Positions 31,331-40,433 of a DNA stretch of 64,000 bases are shown in pieces. The first letter of the stretch is position 1, and each line of letters begins with the position of its first letter. The notes under the pieces are model-generated. The model was not told the origin of the DNA. It did not search any database and worked only from the letters and a program-made list of their open reading frames with translations. The stretch is taken from NCBI GenBank assembly GCA_035532115.1, contig DATKRO010000037.1, positions 69,794 through 133,793 of the forward strand, read 5' to 3'. Made by a program: the position numbers and the translations under genes. This stretch comes from Acaudatibacter sp035532115 (GTDB lineage Bacteria > Pseudomonadota > Alphaproteobacteria > Caulobacterales > Caulobacteraceae).

Positions 31331-32045
31331 GGTCGTCGGCGCAGTAGTCGAACGCGTCCGGCGGCCGCTGCGGCTCCCGGCCGGATCCATTCTCCAGCGG
31401 CCGGTGCACGTAGGCGGTCCTAAACCCGCGCGCCGCCGCGGCTCTCAGGTCCGCGGGATGGGCAGCCACCATCAGGCACTCGGCCGGCTCCAGCCCGAGC
31501 ATGAGCGCGGCGCAATCGTAGGCCCTGGGCTCGGGCTTGTAGGCGCGCGCCACCTCGGCGCCCAGGATCACGTCCCACGCCAGCCCGGCGCGCCGGGCCA
31601 TGTTCACCATCAGGGCCACGTTGCCATTCGAGAGCGTCGCCAGGACGAAGTGAGGCTTCAGCCGCCCCAGGCCCTCGATGACGTCGGGCCACGGATCGAG
31701 GCGATGCCAGGCCCGGTTGAGGCCTTCGACCTCGGCGCCCGAGAGGACGATCCCGCATTCACCGAGCAGCGCCAGCAGGTTCTCCCGATGCAGTTCGTCG
31801 AGCACCACGAATGGCCGCTCCCCGGAGCGCACCGCCTGCATCGCCGGCTGGTAGAGGGCGCGCCAGCGGTCGGCGAAATCGCCCCAGTCGAGCCTCAGGC
31901 CCTTGGGCGCGAGCAGAACCTCGGCCTCGCGCGCGATGGACGAACGCCAATCGACCACGGTCCCAAAGACGTCGAAGGTCAGCGCCTTGATCGCCCGACC
32001 CGAGGGCCGGGCCGCCGACCCACGCAGAACCGTCTCGTCCGACAT
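31284..32045 (-). CDS. HAD-superfamily hydrolase, haloacid dehalogenase type II
   Basis: A 253-aa HAD hydrolase. Motif I FDVFGTVVDW carries the nucleophilic aspartate, motif II is TLSNGN, and YKPEPRAYD holds the motif III lysine. The last motif reads MVAAHPADLRAAAARGFR, as in (S)-2-haloacid dehalogenases. Activity on haloacids is not proven by sequence. ATG 32045 follows AGGAGGG. Confidence 0.88.
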   Translation of the reverse strand: MSDETVLRGSAARPSGRAIKALTFDVFGTVVDWRSSIAREAEVLLAPKGLRLDWGDFADRWRALYQPAMQAVRSGERPFVVLDELHRENLLALLGECGIVLSGAEVEGLNRAWHRLDPWPDVIEGLGRLKPHFVLATLSNGNVALMVNMARRAGLAWDVILGAEVARAYKPEPRAYDCAALMLGLEPAECLMVAAHPADLRAAAARGFRTAYVHRPLENGSGREPQRPPDAFDYCADDLIELAGLLEPRRPEV

Positions 32046-32134
32046 CCCGGTCCCTCCTGACGCCGGGTCAGGCTTGGCGCGTTGCAGGGCCGGTGTAGAA
32101 CCGGCCTCGATTTGGTCAACTGACGGAGGGCGTC

Positions 32135-32923
32135 ATGGGTCGCGTCGAGGGGAAAGTGGCTCTGGTCACGGGCGGCGCCAGCGGCATCGGGGCTGGGTGC
32201 GCCGAGGCTCTGGCTCGCGAGGGGGCGCGCGTCGTCATCAGCGACATCCAGGACGTCAAGGGCGCCGAGGTGGTCGCAGCCATCGAGAAGGCCGGCGGCC
32301 GGGCGCGTTTCGTGCGCCACGACGTCACCAGCGAAGACGCCTGGCTCGGCGTCGTCGCCGACATCGAGCGCCAGGAAGGCCGGCTCGACATCCTGGTCAA
32401 CAACGCCGGCATCGGCCTCGGCAGCGCCTCGATCACCACCATGACCCTGGAGGACTGGCGCCGCCAGCAGGCGATCAACGTCGAGGGCGTCTTCCTCGGG
32501 ATCAAGCATTCGCTGCCGCTGATGCGCAAGGCCGGCCACGGCGGCTCGATCGTCAACATGTCGTCGGTGGCGGGGCTCAAGGGTTCGCCGACGCTGGCCG
32601 CCTACTGCGCCACCAAGGGCGCGGTGCGCCTCTTCACCAAGTCCATCGCCATGGAATGCGCCAACGCCAAGGACGGGGTGCGCGTCAACTCGGTGCATCC
32701 AGGCATCATCGAGACGCCGATCTGGCTGGGCATCGCCGGCGTGGGCCCGACCGGCGCCAACGCCCCGCCCGACCTCGACGCCATGTCGGCCATGGCGGTG
32801 CCGCTGGGCGTCAAGGGCCTGCCTTCCGACATCGCCAACGGCGTCCTGTGGCTGGCGTCCGACGAGTCCCGCTATGTCACCGGCGCCGAACTCGTCATCG
32901 ACGGGGGCCTGTCGGTGCGATGA
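32135..32923 (+). CDS. Short-chain dehydrogenase/reductase
   Basis: A 262-aa classical SDR. The cofactor motif is TGGASGIGAG, the structural motif NNAGIG. The catalytic serine lies in MSSVAG and Tyr/Lys in YCATK. The aspartate in VVISDIQD after the second strand favours NAD. Substrate is an alcohol or ketone of unknown nature. ATG 32135 has GGAGGG upstream. Confidence 0.92.
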   Translation: MGRVEGKVALVTGGASGIGAGCAEALAREGARVVISDIQDVKGAEVVAAIEKAGGRARFVRHDVTSEDAWLGVVADIERQEGRLDILVNNAGIGLGSASITTMTLEDWRRQQAINVEGVFLGIKHSLPLMRKAGHGGSIVNMSSVAGLKGSPTLAAYCATKGAVRLFTKSIAMECANAKDGVRVNSVHPGIIETPIWLGIAGVGPTGANAPPDLDAMSAMAVPLGVKGLPSDIANGVLWLASDESRYVTGAELVIDGGLSVR

Positions 32924-32963
32924 GGCGGGCTTTCGCGGGCGCGCCAGCCGCGCCGGCGAGGCC

Positions 32964-33800
32964 CTACCCGCTCGCCAGCAGCACCATGGCGCCCAGGCCG
33001 ATGACGCCGGCGCTGGCGAGCCTGGCCGCGGTCACCTTCTCCTTCAGGAACACCACCGCGATCACCACGCCGAAGAGGATCGAGGTCTCGCGCAGCGCCG
33101 CCAGACGCGGGATGTCGCCCAGGCGGAACGCCCACAGCGCCAGGCCGTAGCTGACGATCGAGAGCGCGCCAGCGACGATCCCGGCCCGCCATTGGGTGCG
33201 CGCCGTCAGCACGAACGTGCGTCCCCGCCACGACGCGAAGAGGCCGCCGATGACGGCGCCGTCGATCAGGAAGCTCCAGGCGATGTAGCTGGGCGCGGTC
33301 GGGGCGGCGCGCACGCCTTGCGCATCGGCAACCGTGTAGAGCGCGATGCAGGCGCCCGTCAGCAGCGACCACGCCAGCGCCGGACGCGACAGATGCCGCC
33401 CGAACGCGGCGATCGTCACTCCGACGCAGACGCAGGCGACGCCCGCGGCGATGGCCAGGGTGATCGGCTCGCCAAAGAGGCTCACCACGATGATGGAGGC
33501 AAGGCCCGGCGCGGCCCCGCGCATCAGGGGATAGGCCACCATCATGTCTGCGGCTTCGAAGGCCCGGATCAGCGAGAAGAGGTAGACGAAATGGATCGCG
33601 CCCGAGACCGCCAGCCAGCCCCAGGCGGGCTGCGGCAGGGGCAGGACGAAGACCAGGGGCAGCACCATCAACCCGGACGCCCCGTCGATCAGCGCCCGGC
33701 TCGACATCTTGTCCGCGCCCGACTTCAGCGTCGCGTTGACGATGGCGTGCGCCGCGCCGGAGACGAGGACCATGGCGCTGGCGAGGCCCTGCCCGGTCAT
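32964..33800 (-). CDS. EamA/DMT-family transporter
   Basis: A 278-aa inner-membrane permease with ten predicted hydrophobic segments in two EamA repeats; the end of the first half (YPLMRGAAPGLASIIVV) and the second (LRETSILFGVVIAVVFLKE) show the family's repeated glutamate-containing helix. The exported metabolite is unknown. ATG 33800 overlaps the stop of the SRPBCC gene as ATGA, making it the last gene of a murA-SRPBCC-EamA operon. Confidence 0.88.
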   Translation of the reverse strand: MTGQGLASAMVLVSGAAHAIVNATLKSGADKMSSRALIDGASGLMVLPLVFVLPLPQPAWGWLAVSGAIHFVYLFSLIRAFEAADMMVAYPLMRGAAPGLASIIVVSLFGEPITLAIAAGVACVCVGVTIAAFGRHLSRPALAWSLLTGACIALYTVADAQGVRAAPTAPSYIAWSFLIDGAVIGGLFASWRGRTFVLTARTQWRAGIVAGALSIVSYGLALWAFRLGDIPRLAALRETSILFGVVIAVVFLKEKVTAARLASAGVIGLGAMVLLASG

Positions 33801-34252
33801 CTCTCCTTGTAGGCCTCGCGTGCGGCCCTGAAGGTTGCGAACGGGAAGGCGATCGGCGCCCCCGCCAGGGCGGCGGCCAGCATCTCCAGGTGCGCCTCCC
33901 AACCCGCGCAGGCCTTGCCGGCGTCCTCGGCTCCAGGCACGCGCAAGGTCAGGGTCAGCCGAGCCCCCGCCCCATCCGGGGCGATCTCGATGCGCACCGG
34001 CCGCTCTGGCTCGCCGGGCCGGCTCCAGGAGAACTCGACGAGGCGCGGCGCCTCGACGGCCGTCACGGCGCTGTCGATCACCGTGCCGGAATCCGCAAAG
34101 TCGAGACACACGCGCCCGCCCGCCTTCGCCTCGATCCGTCCGGGCGCCAGCCACAGCGCCAGCAGCGTCGCATCGGTCAGCGCCCGCCAGAGTTCGGCCG
34201 GCGGATGATCCAGGCGCCGCGTCAGCACCGTTACGGTGAAGGCGCCATCCAT
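33797..34252 (-). CDS. SRPBCC (AHSA1/START-like) domain protein
   Basis: A 151-aa START-like lipid/ligand-binding fold. RRLDHPPAELWRALTDATLL and WLAPGRIEAKAGG are characteristic of AHSA1-type proteins. Function unknown. ATG 34252 shares one base with the murA stop and its stop overlaps the transporter start, so all three are coupled. Confidence 0.88.
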   Translation of the reverse strand: MDGAFTVTVLTRRLDHPPAELWRALTDATLLALWLAPGRIEAKAGGRVCLDFADSGTVIDSAVTAVEAPRLVEFSWSRPGEPERPVRIEIAPDGAGARLTLTLRVPGAEDAGKACAGWEAHLEMLAAALAGAPIAFPFATFRAAREAYKER

Positions 34253-35553
34253 CAGGCCCACTCCACCTCGGCCCCGAGGCCGATCAGGTTCTCGACGAAC
34301 CTCGGGTGGGCGCGGCGGATCGGATCGGCGTTGAGGATCGTCGACGTCCCCTCGATGCTGGCGGCCAGCATCAGCAGGGCGATGGCGACCCGGATGATGT
34401 AGGGACTCTCGACCTTGGCCGCCGCCAGCCTGCCGCCGCCGAAGGTGATCACCCGGTGCGGATCGCAGCTCACCGCGTGAGCGCCGAACTTGGCCAGTTC
34501 CGAGGTCCAGCCGAGCGCACCCTCGTAGACCTTGTTCCAGAACATCATCTGGCCCTCGGCGCGCGCTCCCAGAGCGATGAAGATCGGCAGCAGGTCCACC
34601 GGCAGATACGGCCATGGGGCCGCCTCGACCTTGGGGAGGATATAGGAGGTGAAGGGCTGGGCGATCCGCAGCGGACCTTCGGCCCGGGAACACGACCAGC
34701 CGTCGCGATGGGCCACCGCGACCCCGAACTTGCCGAAGGTGCGGTCGATCAGCGGGAACTGCTCGGGGTGGGCGTTGCGCACCGCCACCTCACCGCCGGT
34801 GATGGCGCCCAGAGCCAGGAAGGTGGCGATCTCATGGAAATCCTCGGCGAAGTCGTGCTCGGCGCCGCCAAGCCGCCCGACGCCCTCCACCGTAATGCGG
34901 CTCGTGCCCACGCCCTCGATCCGCGCGCCCATCTTGGCGAGGAAGGCGCACAGCTCCTGTACGTGCGGCTCGGAAGCGGCGTTGGTGAGCGTCGAGACCC
35001 CGTCGGCCAGCGCCGCGCAGAGGATGAAGTTCTCGGTGGTGGTCACCGAGGCATAGTCGAGCCAGTGGCTCGCCGCCGCATAGGGACGGCCATTGCGGGC
35101 GCGGTTGGAGAGCGCCAGGGCGCCGTCCTCGGCCGCCACGTCGACGCCGAAGGTCTGGAACACCTCGATGTGCGGGTCGATCTCGCGCACCCCCAGGGTG
35201 CAGCCCTTGACGTCGCCCTCGATCCTGGCCTCGCCCAGCCTCGCCAGCATCGGCGGGATCAGCATGATCGAGGATCGCATGCCCTCCGGCAGGCGCGCGG
35301 CGCCGGCGTTCAGCCGTGGCGGATGGCGCAGGGTGGCGACGCCGGCCTCGAAATCCACCTGCACCTGGCTTCCCAGCCGCTCGAAGAGCGCGAGGATTTG
35401 GCGCGCGTCGGTGATGTCGGGGAGCCCGCGCAGGGTGACCGGTTCGTCGGTGAGCAGGGTGGCGCAGAGGATCGGCAGAACGGCGTTCTTGTTGGCCGAA
35501 GGAACGATGCGCCCGCTCAGGCGTCTACCGCCTCGCACGATGAGATTGGCCAA
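34252..35553 (-). CDS. murA: UDP-N-acetylglucosamine 1-carboxyvinyltransferase (MurA family, divergent)
   Basis: A 433-aa EPSP-synthase-fold enzyme expected to transfer enolpyruvate to UDP-GlcNAc, the first committed peptidoglycan step. The K22/N23-equivalent pair sits in SANKNAVLPIL (usual form SGAKNA). The PEP-reactive cysteine is kept in KGCTLGVREIDPH (usual GCxIGARPVD). Both motifs are altered around the key residues, so this may be a divergent or second MurA. No ATG fits: I place the start at TTG 35553, just before the first strand ANLIVRGG; the 5' extension to 35760 is low-complexity. Confidence 0.82.
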   Translation of the reverse strand: MANLIVRGGRRLSGRIVPSANKNAVLPILCATLLTDEPVTLRGLPDITDARQILALFERLGSQVQVDFEAGVATLRHPPRLNAGAARLPEGMRSSIMLIPPMLARLGEARIEGDVKGCTLGVREIDPHIEVFQTFGVDVAAEDGALALSNRARNGRPYAAASHWLDYASVTTTENFILCAALADGVSTLTNAASEPHVQELCAFLAKMGARIEGVGTSRITVEGVGRLGGAEHDFAEDFHEIATFLALGAITGGEVAVRNAHPEQFPLIDRTFGKFGVAVAHRDGWSCSRAEGPLRIAQPFTSYILPKVEAAPWPYLPVDLLPIFIALGARAEGQMMFWNKVYEGALGWTSELAKFGAHAVSCDPHRVITFGGGRLAAAKVESPYIIRVAIALLMLAASIEGTSTILNADPIRRAHPRFVENLIGLGAEVEWA

Positions 35554-35764
35554 GGATGCGCCCCGCCGCTTTTCGAGGGAACTGGATGACGCCGCCGCAC
35601 TTAGCCCAAAGCCTCTCCGAGAGCGAGGCCGTAGAAGTCGCGGGCGCCCGGTCCGCCGCCCCTTGAGTTTCAGGACGCTCGCCCCTACTCTTTCCACCCC
35701 CGGACGCCAGCGCCCGCGGCCGGAGTTTGATTCTTCGCAAAGGGCGAGTCGAGCCAACACCCGA

Positions 35765-36238
35765 ATGGAAAAGGCGCCAATGACCGTCGAGGGCTATCAG
35801 GCCCTCGACGAAGAACTGAAGCGTTTGAAGACGCAGGAGCGGCCGAGCGCCATCGCCGCCATCGCGGAGGCGCGCACGCATGGCGACCTCTCCGAGAACG
35901 CCGAATACCACGCCGCCAAGGAGCGGCAGGGCTGGGTCGAAAGCCGCATCGCCGAGATCGAGGATCGGATCGCGCGCGCCCAGATCATCGACATCTCGAA
36001 GCTGTCGGGCGATCAGGTGAAGTTCGGCGCCACCGTCAGCGTGGTCGACGAGGACACCGACGAGGAGGCTCGCTACCAGATCGTCGGCGAGCACGAGGCC
36101 GACGTGCGCTCGGGCAAGATCTCCATCGCCTCGCCGATCGCCAGAGCCATGATCGGCAAGGAGCGGGGCGACGTCGTCGAGGTCAATACCCCCGGCGGGG
36201 TCAAGGCCTACGAGATTCTCAAAGTCGAGTGGGCCTGA
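35765..36238 (+). CDS. greA: Transcription elongation factor GreA
   Basis: A 157-aa transcript-cleavage factor that enters the RNA polymerase secondary channel and rescues backtracked complexes. The N-terminal coiled coil contains ARTHGDLSENAEYHAAKE with the acidic tip residues. The C-terminal FKBP-like domain includes FGATVSVVDED and SPIARAMIGKE. Length and MxxxPMT start match E. coli GreA. The next gene begins almost at its stop. Confidence 0.96.
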   Translation: MEKAPMTVEGYQALDEELKRLKTQERPSAIAAIAEARTHGDLSENAEYHAAKERQGWVESRIAEIEDRIARAQIIDISKLSGDQVKFGATVSVVDEDTDEEARYQIVGEHEADVRSGKISIASPIARAMIGKERGDVVEVNTPGGVKAYEILKVEWA

Positions 36239-36242
36239 GGCC

Positions 36243-36962
36243 CTGATCCTCGCCGTCCTGCAGGCGCGCACGAGTTCCAGCCGGCTGCCGGGCAAGGTGC
36301 TGATGCCGCTCGCCGGCGCGCCGATGATCGTGCGCCAGATCGAACGCATCCGGCGCGCGCGGCGCATCGAGCGCCTCGTCGTCGCCACCAGCACCGATGC
36401 GAGCGACGACGCGCTCGCCGAGGTGGTTCGCCGGCAAGGGACGCAGGTGCATCGCGGACCGCTCGACGACGTCCTCGCCCGGTTCGTCGGCGCGCTCGAC
36501 GCGTTCGGGCCGGCCGAGTACGTGGTGCGGCTGACCGGCGACTGCCCGCTCGCCGATCCGCAGGTCATCGACGCGACCCTCGCCCATGTGCTCGACGCCG
36601 GCGTCGACTACGGCTCCAACACCCCGCCGCATCGCAGCTTCCCCAAGGGACTCGACGTCGAGATGATGACGGCCGATGCCCTGCGCCTGGCCGCGACGCG
36701 GGCCGCGACGGTCGAGGAGCGCGAGCATGTCACCTGGGCGCTGCATCAGCGGCCCGACCTCTACCGGCAAGCCTTCCTCAGCCAGACCGCGGAGGAAGGC
36801 GACGTGCGCTGGACCGTGGACTACGCCGACGACTACCGGTTCGTGTGCGCCGTCTACGATGCGCTCTACCCCGGCAACCCCGGCTTCGCCTCCGACGACG
36901 TGCGCCGGCTGGTGCGCTCCAGGCCCGATCTCGTCACCTTCGGCGGCGAGCGCCGCGTCTGA
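36243..36962 (+). CDS. SpsF-like cytidylyltransferase family protein, non-canonical start
   Basis: A 239-aa nucleotidyltransferase of the SpsF/NeuA-like group that activates sugars for surface polysaccharides. The nucleotide-binding motif QARTSSSRLPGKVLMPL starts near residue 7, with RLTGDCPLADP and FPKGLDVE later. The motif lies upstream of the first canonical start (GTG 36297). The frame has no ATG, GTG or TTG between a stop at 36150 and 36297. A CTG at 36243, four bases after the greA stop with GAGG nearby, is the best candidate; a sequencing error is the alternative. Confidence 0.75.
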   Translation: MILAVLQARTSSSRLPGKVLMPLAGAPMIVRQIERIRRARRIERLVVATSTDASDDALAEVVRRQGTQVHRGPLDDVLARFVGALDAFGPAEYVVRLTGDCPLADPQVIDATLAHVLDAGVDYGSNTPPHRSFPKGLDVEMMTADALRLAATRAATVEEREHVTWALHQRPDLYRQAFLSQTAEEGDVRWTVDYADDYRFVCAVYDALYPGNPGFASDDVRRLVRSRPDLVTFGGERRV

Positions 36963-37067
36963 GCGGCGTTTCGGGCCCGGCGACCGCCAGCCATGCCCCG
37001 ACGCGCCCTGACGGACGCGCCTGGGGCCGGACGAGCCGCGGACGCCGAGAGGGAGGACGCGCGCCCT

Positions 37068-38246
37068 TTAGTGATAGACCTCGAAGAGGCCCGCGCCGCC
37101 CATGCCGGTGCCGATGCACATGGTCACCATGGCGTAGCGGATCTTCGGGCCGCGCCGATGCGCCTCCTGCAGGACGTGCCCGGTGAGCCGCGCGCCGGTC
37201 ATGCCGAACGGATGGCCGATGGCGATCGAGCCGCCGTTGACGTTGTACTTCTCCGGATCGATGCCCAGGGTGTCGCGGCAGTAGAGACACTGGCTGGCGA
37301 AGGCCTCGTTCAGCTCCCAGAGGTCGATGTCGTCGACCTTGAGGCCGTGGCGCTCCAGCAGCCGGGGCACCGCGAACACCGGCCCGATGCCCATTTCGTC
37401 CGGCTTGCAGCCCGCCACGGCCCAGCCCATGAATCGGCCCATCGGCTTGATGTCGCGGCGCTTGGCCTCGTCGGAATCCATGATCACCACCGCGGCCGCG
37501 CCGTCGGAGAGCTGCGAGGCGTTGCCCGCGGTTATGAACTTGCCCGGACCCTTGACCGGCTCCAGCTTGGCCAGGCCCTCGCGGGTGGTTTCGGGGCGAT
37601 TGCACTCGTCGCGATCGACGGTGTAGTCGACGATGGTCTCCTCGCCCGTCTCCTTGTTGACCTTCTTCATCTTGGTCTTCATCGGGACGATCTCGTCCTT
37701 GAACTTGCCGGCCTGCTGGGCGGCCGCCATGCGCATCTGCGATTCGTAGGAGAACTCGTCCTGGTATTCGCGGGCGATCTTGTAGCGCTCCGCCACCACG
37801 TCGGCGGTGTCGATCATCGCCATGTGGAAGTCCGGGTACATCTGGGTCAGGCGCGGATCGTTGTTTTCGCGGTCGCCGCCGCCGCCGCGGAAGCTGATGG
37901 ACTCCACCCCGCCGGCCACGACGATCTTGGCGCTGTCGTCCTGGACGTAGCGCGCCGCCATGGCGATCGACTGCAGGCCCGAGGAGCAGAACCGGTTGAC
38001 GGTGACGCCCGCCGTCGTCTGCGGCAGGTCGGCCAGCAGCGCCGCGGCGCGGCCGATGGCGCCGTTGGAATGCGCCACGTTGCCCATGAAGACATCTTCC
38101 ACCGTCTCCGGCTCGACGCCCGAGCGCTGCACCGCGTGCTTCACCGCGTGCGCGGCCATGCTGACCGTCGGCGTGATGTTGAAGCCTCCGCGCGCCGACT
38201 TGGCGAGCCCCGTGCGGGCGTAGGAGACGACGACCGGATCACCCAT
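37068..38246 (-). CDS. Acetyl-CoA acyltransferase (thiolase)
   Basis: A 392-aa thiolase II-fold enzyme cleaving or forming 3-ketoacyl-CoA. The nucleophilic cysteine is C87 in NRFCSSGLQS. The base histidine is H345 in IAIGHPFGMTG and the second cysteine C377 in CIGTGMGGAG. Substrate range (beta-oxidation or biosynthetic) is not clear; no beta-oxidation partners flank it. ATG 38246 has GGGAGGA upstream. Confidence 0.93.
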   Translation of the reverse strand: MGDPVVVSYARTGLAKSARGGFNITPTVSMAAHAVKHAVQRSGVEPETVEDVFMGNVAHSNGAIGRAAALLADLPQTTAGVTVNRFCSSGLQSIAMAARYVQDDSAKIVVAGGVESISFRGGGGDRENNDPRLTQMYPDFHMAMIDTADVVAERYKIAREYQDEFSYESQMRMAAAQQAGKFKDEIVPMKTKMKKVNKETGEETIVDYTVDRDECNRPETTREGLAKLEPVKGPGKFITAGNASQLSDGAAAVVIMDSDEAKRRDIKPMGRFMGWAVAGCKPDEMGIGPVFAVPRLLERHGLKVDDIDLWELNEAFASQCLYCRDTLGIDPEKYNVNGGSIAIGHPFGMTGARLTGHVLQEAHRRGPKIRYAMVTMCIGTGMGGAGLFEVYH

Positions 38247-38341
38247 GAATATCCTCCCAAACAGGCGTTCGAATGCGTTCTACTCCTCCATGAACCGCTG
38301 GCTAGGGAAAAACAATCGCGCGAGTCGGCGCCGAAACCGGC

Positions 38342-39589
38342 TCATGCGCCGGGGCGGTCCTGGCGCGCCGGCGCCCGCGCTGCGGACGAATAGCGGACCT
38401 CGGCAAAGCCGAGCACCGCCGCCGCCGCCATCGCCGAGGCGAAGGCGTAGAAGTACGGGACCGAACGGCTGAGCGAGAACAGCACCCCCATGACGAGGTT
38501 GGAGACGAACTGGCCGACAGCGCGCGCCACCGAGAGGAATCCCATGCCGCGCGAGAGCGTCGGCGCGCCGACGAGCGAGGAGATCAGCGTCGGCTCGAAG
38601 GTCTCCACCGCGCCCATGCCGGCGCCGAGCACGGCGATGAAGAGGTAGAACGCCAGCGCATTCATGTGGAGGAGCACGCTGAGGCCCACCAGCCCCGATC
38701 CGAGGGCGGAGGGCAGGTAGCCGAGGAGCCAGAGCGAGCGCAGCGGCGAGGCTTTCAGCGCGCCCAGCAGATAGCCGCTCGCCGCCGAGACCGCGAGATA
38801 GACGACATAGGCGAGCACGCCCAGTTCGTAGCCCGAGGTCGTGGCGCGGCCGCCGCTGGCGGTGAGGATCGGAAAGCCGAGATTGTAGAAGCTGAAGCCG
38901 TAGAGCACGGCGCCGGCGAGGAGGCAGACCAGCAGGGTGCGGTCGGCGCGCGCGCCGGCGACGCCGGCTTCGCCGCGCTGCGCCAGCGAGGTCGTCTCGG
39001 GATAGAGTTGGGTGCGGCGCACGAAGAACAGCAGGCCGGTCGAGACCGCCAGGGGCGCGATGGCGCCCAGCATGATGAGGCCGATCGGCCAGCCCAGCGC
39101 GATCGAGAGCAGCGCCGCCAGCGCCGACAGCATACCGCCGGCGATGTCGAGGGCGTGCAGGAAGCCGAAGGCGAAGCCCCGCTCGCCGGCCGCCGTCACC
39201 TGGACCAGCAGAGCGCGCCTGGGCGGGGAGCGGAAGTAGCGCGCCCACCAGCCCAGAATGAACAGCAGGCCCGAGAGCCACGCAACATGCGTCAGACCGC
39301 AGAGCGCCATCAGCGGAATGAAGCAGTTGCCGATGATGGCGATCCGCTTCCTGTCGAAGCGGTCGCCGGCCAGCCCGCCGAGGTAGGAGACCAGGGCGCC
39401 CGCGCCGAAGGCGATGGCGGTGACGGCGCCATACCAGTAGACCGGCGCGTGCAGGACGAAGACGAGATAGAGCGGATAGAGCGCCGCGACGCCCTGATAG
39501 CCGAGGTCGGCGAAGAAGGCCGACAGGCAGAGCAGCACCCCGTCGCGGGTCATGCGCCGGGCCGGAGAGATGGCGGCGAGCCTGGTCAT
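38342..39589 (-). CDS. Major facilitator superfamily transporter
   Basis: A 415-aa inner-membrane transporter with about twelve hydrophobic segments. The loop after helix 2, GGLAGDRFDRKR, matches the MFS motif A (GxLaDrxGRKr). The central loop near residue 190-210 is charged, as usual. Substrate unknown. ATG 39589 follows AAGGAG. It is preceded by a 292-base gap containing a strong hairpin. Confidence 0.9.
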   Translation of the reverse strand: MTRLAAISPARRMTRDGVLLCLSAFFADLGYQGVAALYPLYLVFVLHAPVYWYGAVTAIAFGAGALVSYLGGLAGDRFDRKRIAIIGNCFIPLMALCGLTHVAWLSGLLFILGWWARYFRSPPRRALLVQVTAAGERGFAFGFLHALDIAGGMLSALAALLSIALGWPIGLIMLGAIAPLAVSTGLLFFVRRTQLYPETTSLAQRGEAGVAGARADRTLLVCLLAGAVLYGFSFYNLGFPILTASGGRATTSGYELGVLAYVVYLAVSAASGYLLGALKASPLRSLWLLGYLPSALGSGLVGLSVLLHMNALAFYLFIAVLGAGMGAVETFEPTLISSLVGAPTLSRGMGFLSVARAVGQFVSNLVMGVLFSLSRSVPYFYAFASAMAAAAVLGFAEVRYSSAARAPARQDRPGA

Positions 39590-39700
39590 CGCGCTCCTTG
39601 CGGCCAGAGCGAACGGCGCTACGGACGAGGCGAGCCTACATGCGGGTCTGGCGCACTGCCATGGTGCGGCGACGGATTGGCCGCCTGACGCAGCCGGAAC

Positions 39701-39728
39701 GAGGGAGAAAGGCAGACCTTTCTCCCTC
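39701..39728. terminator. Perfect 12-bp inverted repeat (hairpin)
   Basis: GAGGGAGAAAGG (39701-39712) and CCTTTCTCCCTC (39717-39728) are exact reverse complements around a CAGA loop. It lies between the remnant BON-type gene (minus strand, stop at 39882) and the MFS start at 39589, so it may end transcription from the former. No U-run follows on either strand, so an RNA-processing or regulatory role upstream of the MFS gene is possible. Confidence 0.6.
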
Positions 39729-39881
39729 CTGAGACCCGTAAGTCGCCCCGGCAGGGGTTGATATCACTCATCGTCGCGATATCTCGCGCTGCGATGCTTT
39801 CGTCACATTCGACCAGCGACTCCTGACAATCGCCAAGCGGCTTGGCCTGCCGGCGCGAGCGCCCTGAGGCGCGCGTACGCC

Positions 39882-40200
39882 CTATTTCGTCATGGCGCCG
39901 CGGACGTGGTTGGGGTCGGCGAAGAAGCTGGTTCGGATATTGTTGACGATTCGGTAGCTGGGCGCTGCCCCGCGCCGCCGCAGTTCCCGCCAGCCTGACT
40001 TTGCCGGCGTCGCCGATCAGCCCGGTGAGATAGATCACGTGGCCAGTGGCCGCCGTCACTTGCACCGAAGTCACCCGCGGATCGATGCCGGCGCCGACGA
40101 GCGCCCTCGAGACGTTCCGCGCCGCCGCGAGATCGGCGGGTGCGTTCGACGGGGTCTGCGCCTGCGCCCAGGAGCTGGCGAAGAGCGGCAGCAGCGCCAA
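39882..40200 (-). pseudogene. BON-domain exported protein, frameshifted remnant
   Basis: On the minus strand a signal-peptide-like LLALLPLFASSWAQAQ is followed by residues typical of a BON domain (VTSVQVTAATGHVIYLTGL). After about KVRLAG the frame continues into meaningless sequence. The +1 frame instead gives YRIVNNIRTSFFADPNHVRG and a stop at 39882-39884, a normal BON ending. The 5' end also lacks a plausible start with basic residues. One frameshift plus a lost N-terminus points to a decayed gene; a sequencing error could explain the frameshift alone. Confidence 0.55.
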
Positions 40201-40425
40201 CAGGAACTGCTGGCGCTGGGCTTCAGGAAGCCGGTGGTGGTCTTCTTCGTCGGCAACGGCAGGTTCGATCCTGGGCTCTTCAACCGAGAACCGCTCGACG
40301 CCTTGGCCGGCCAGGCGGAGTTCGCCTGGGTCGGCGCCAATCTCGAGAACCAGGTCACGCCGGACCAACTGGCGCTCGAGCGCCAGTTCAACGTGACGCA
40401 TGTTTCGCCTCGGTCAATACGCCTG
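40201..40425 (+). pseudogene. Unidentified gene fragment on the plus strand
   Basis: From about 40201 the plus strand encodes protein-like sequence (ELLALGFRKPVVVFFVGNG, then REPLDALAGQAEFAWVGANL) with strong third-position GC, ending near NVTHV before running into the antisense of the GNAT gene. It has no supported start and abuts the BON remnant, so it looks like a fragment left by rearrangement. I do not recognise the family. Confidence 0.35.
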
Positions 40426-40433
40426 CGACCCGC

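Noticed and set aside
36297..36962. GTG 36297 as the start of the SpsF-like gene
   Set aside because: It would remove the conserved nucleotide-binding motif that is encoded just upstream in the same frame.
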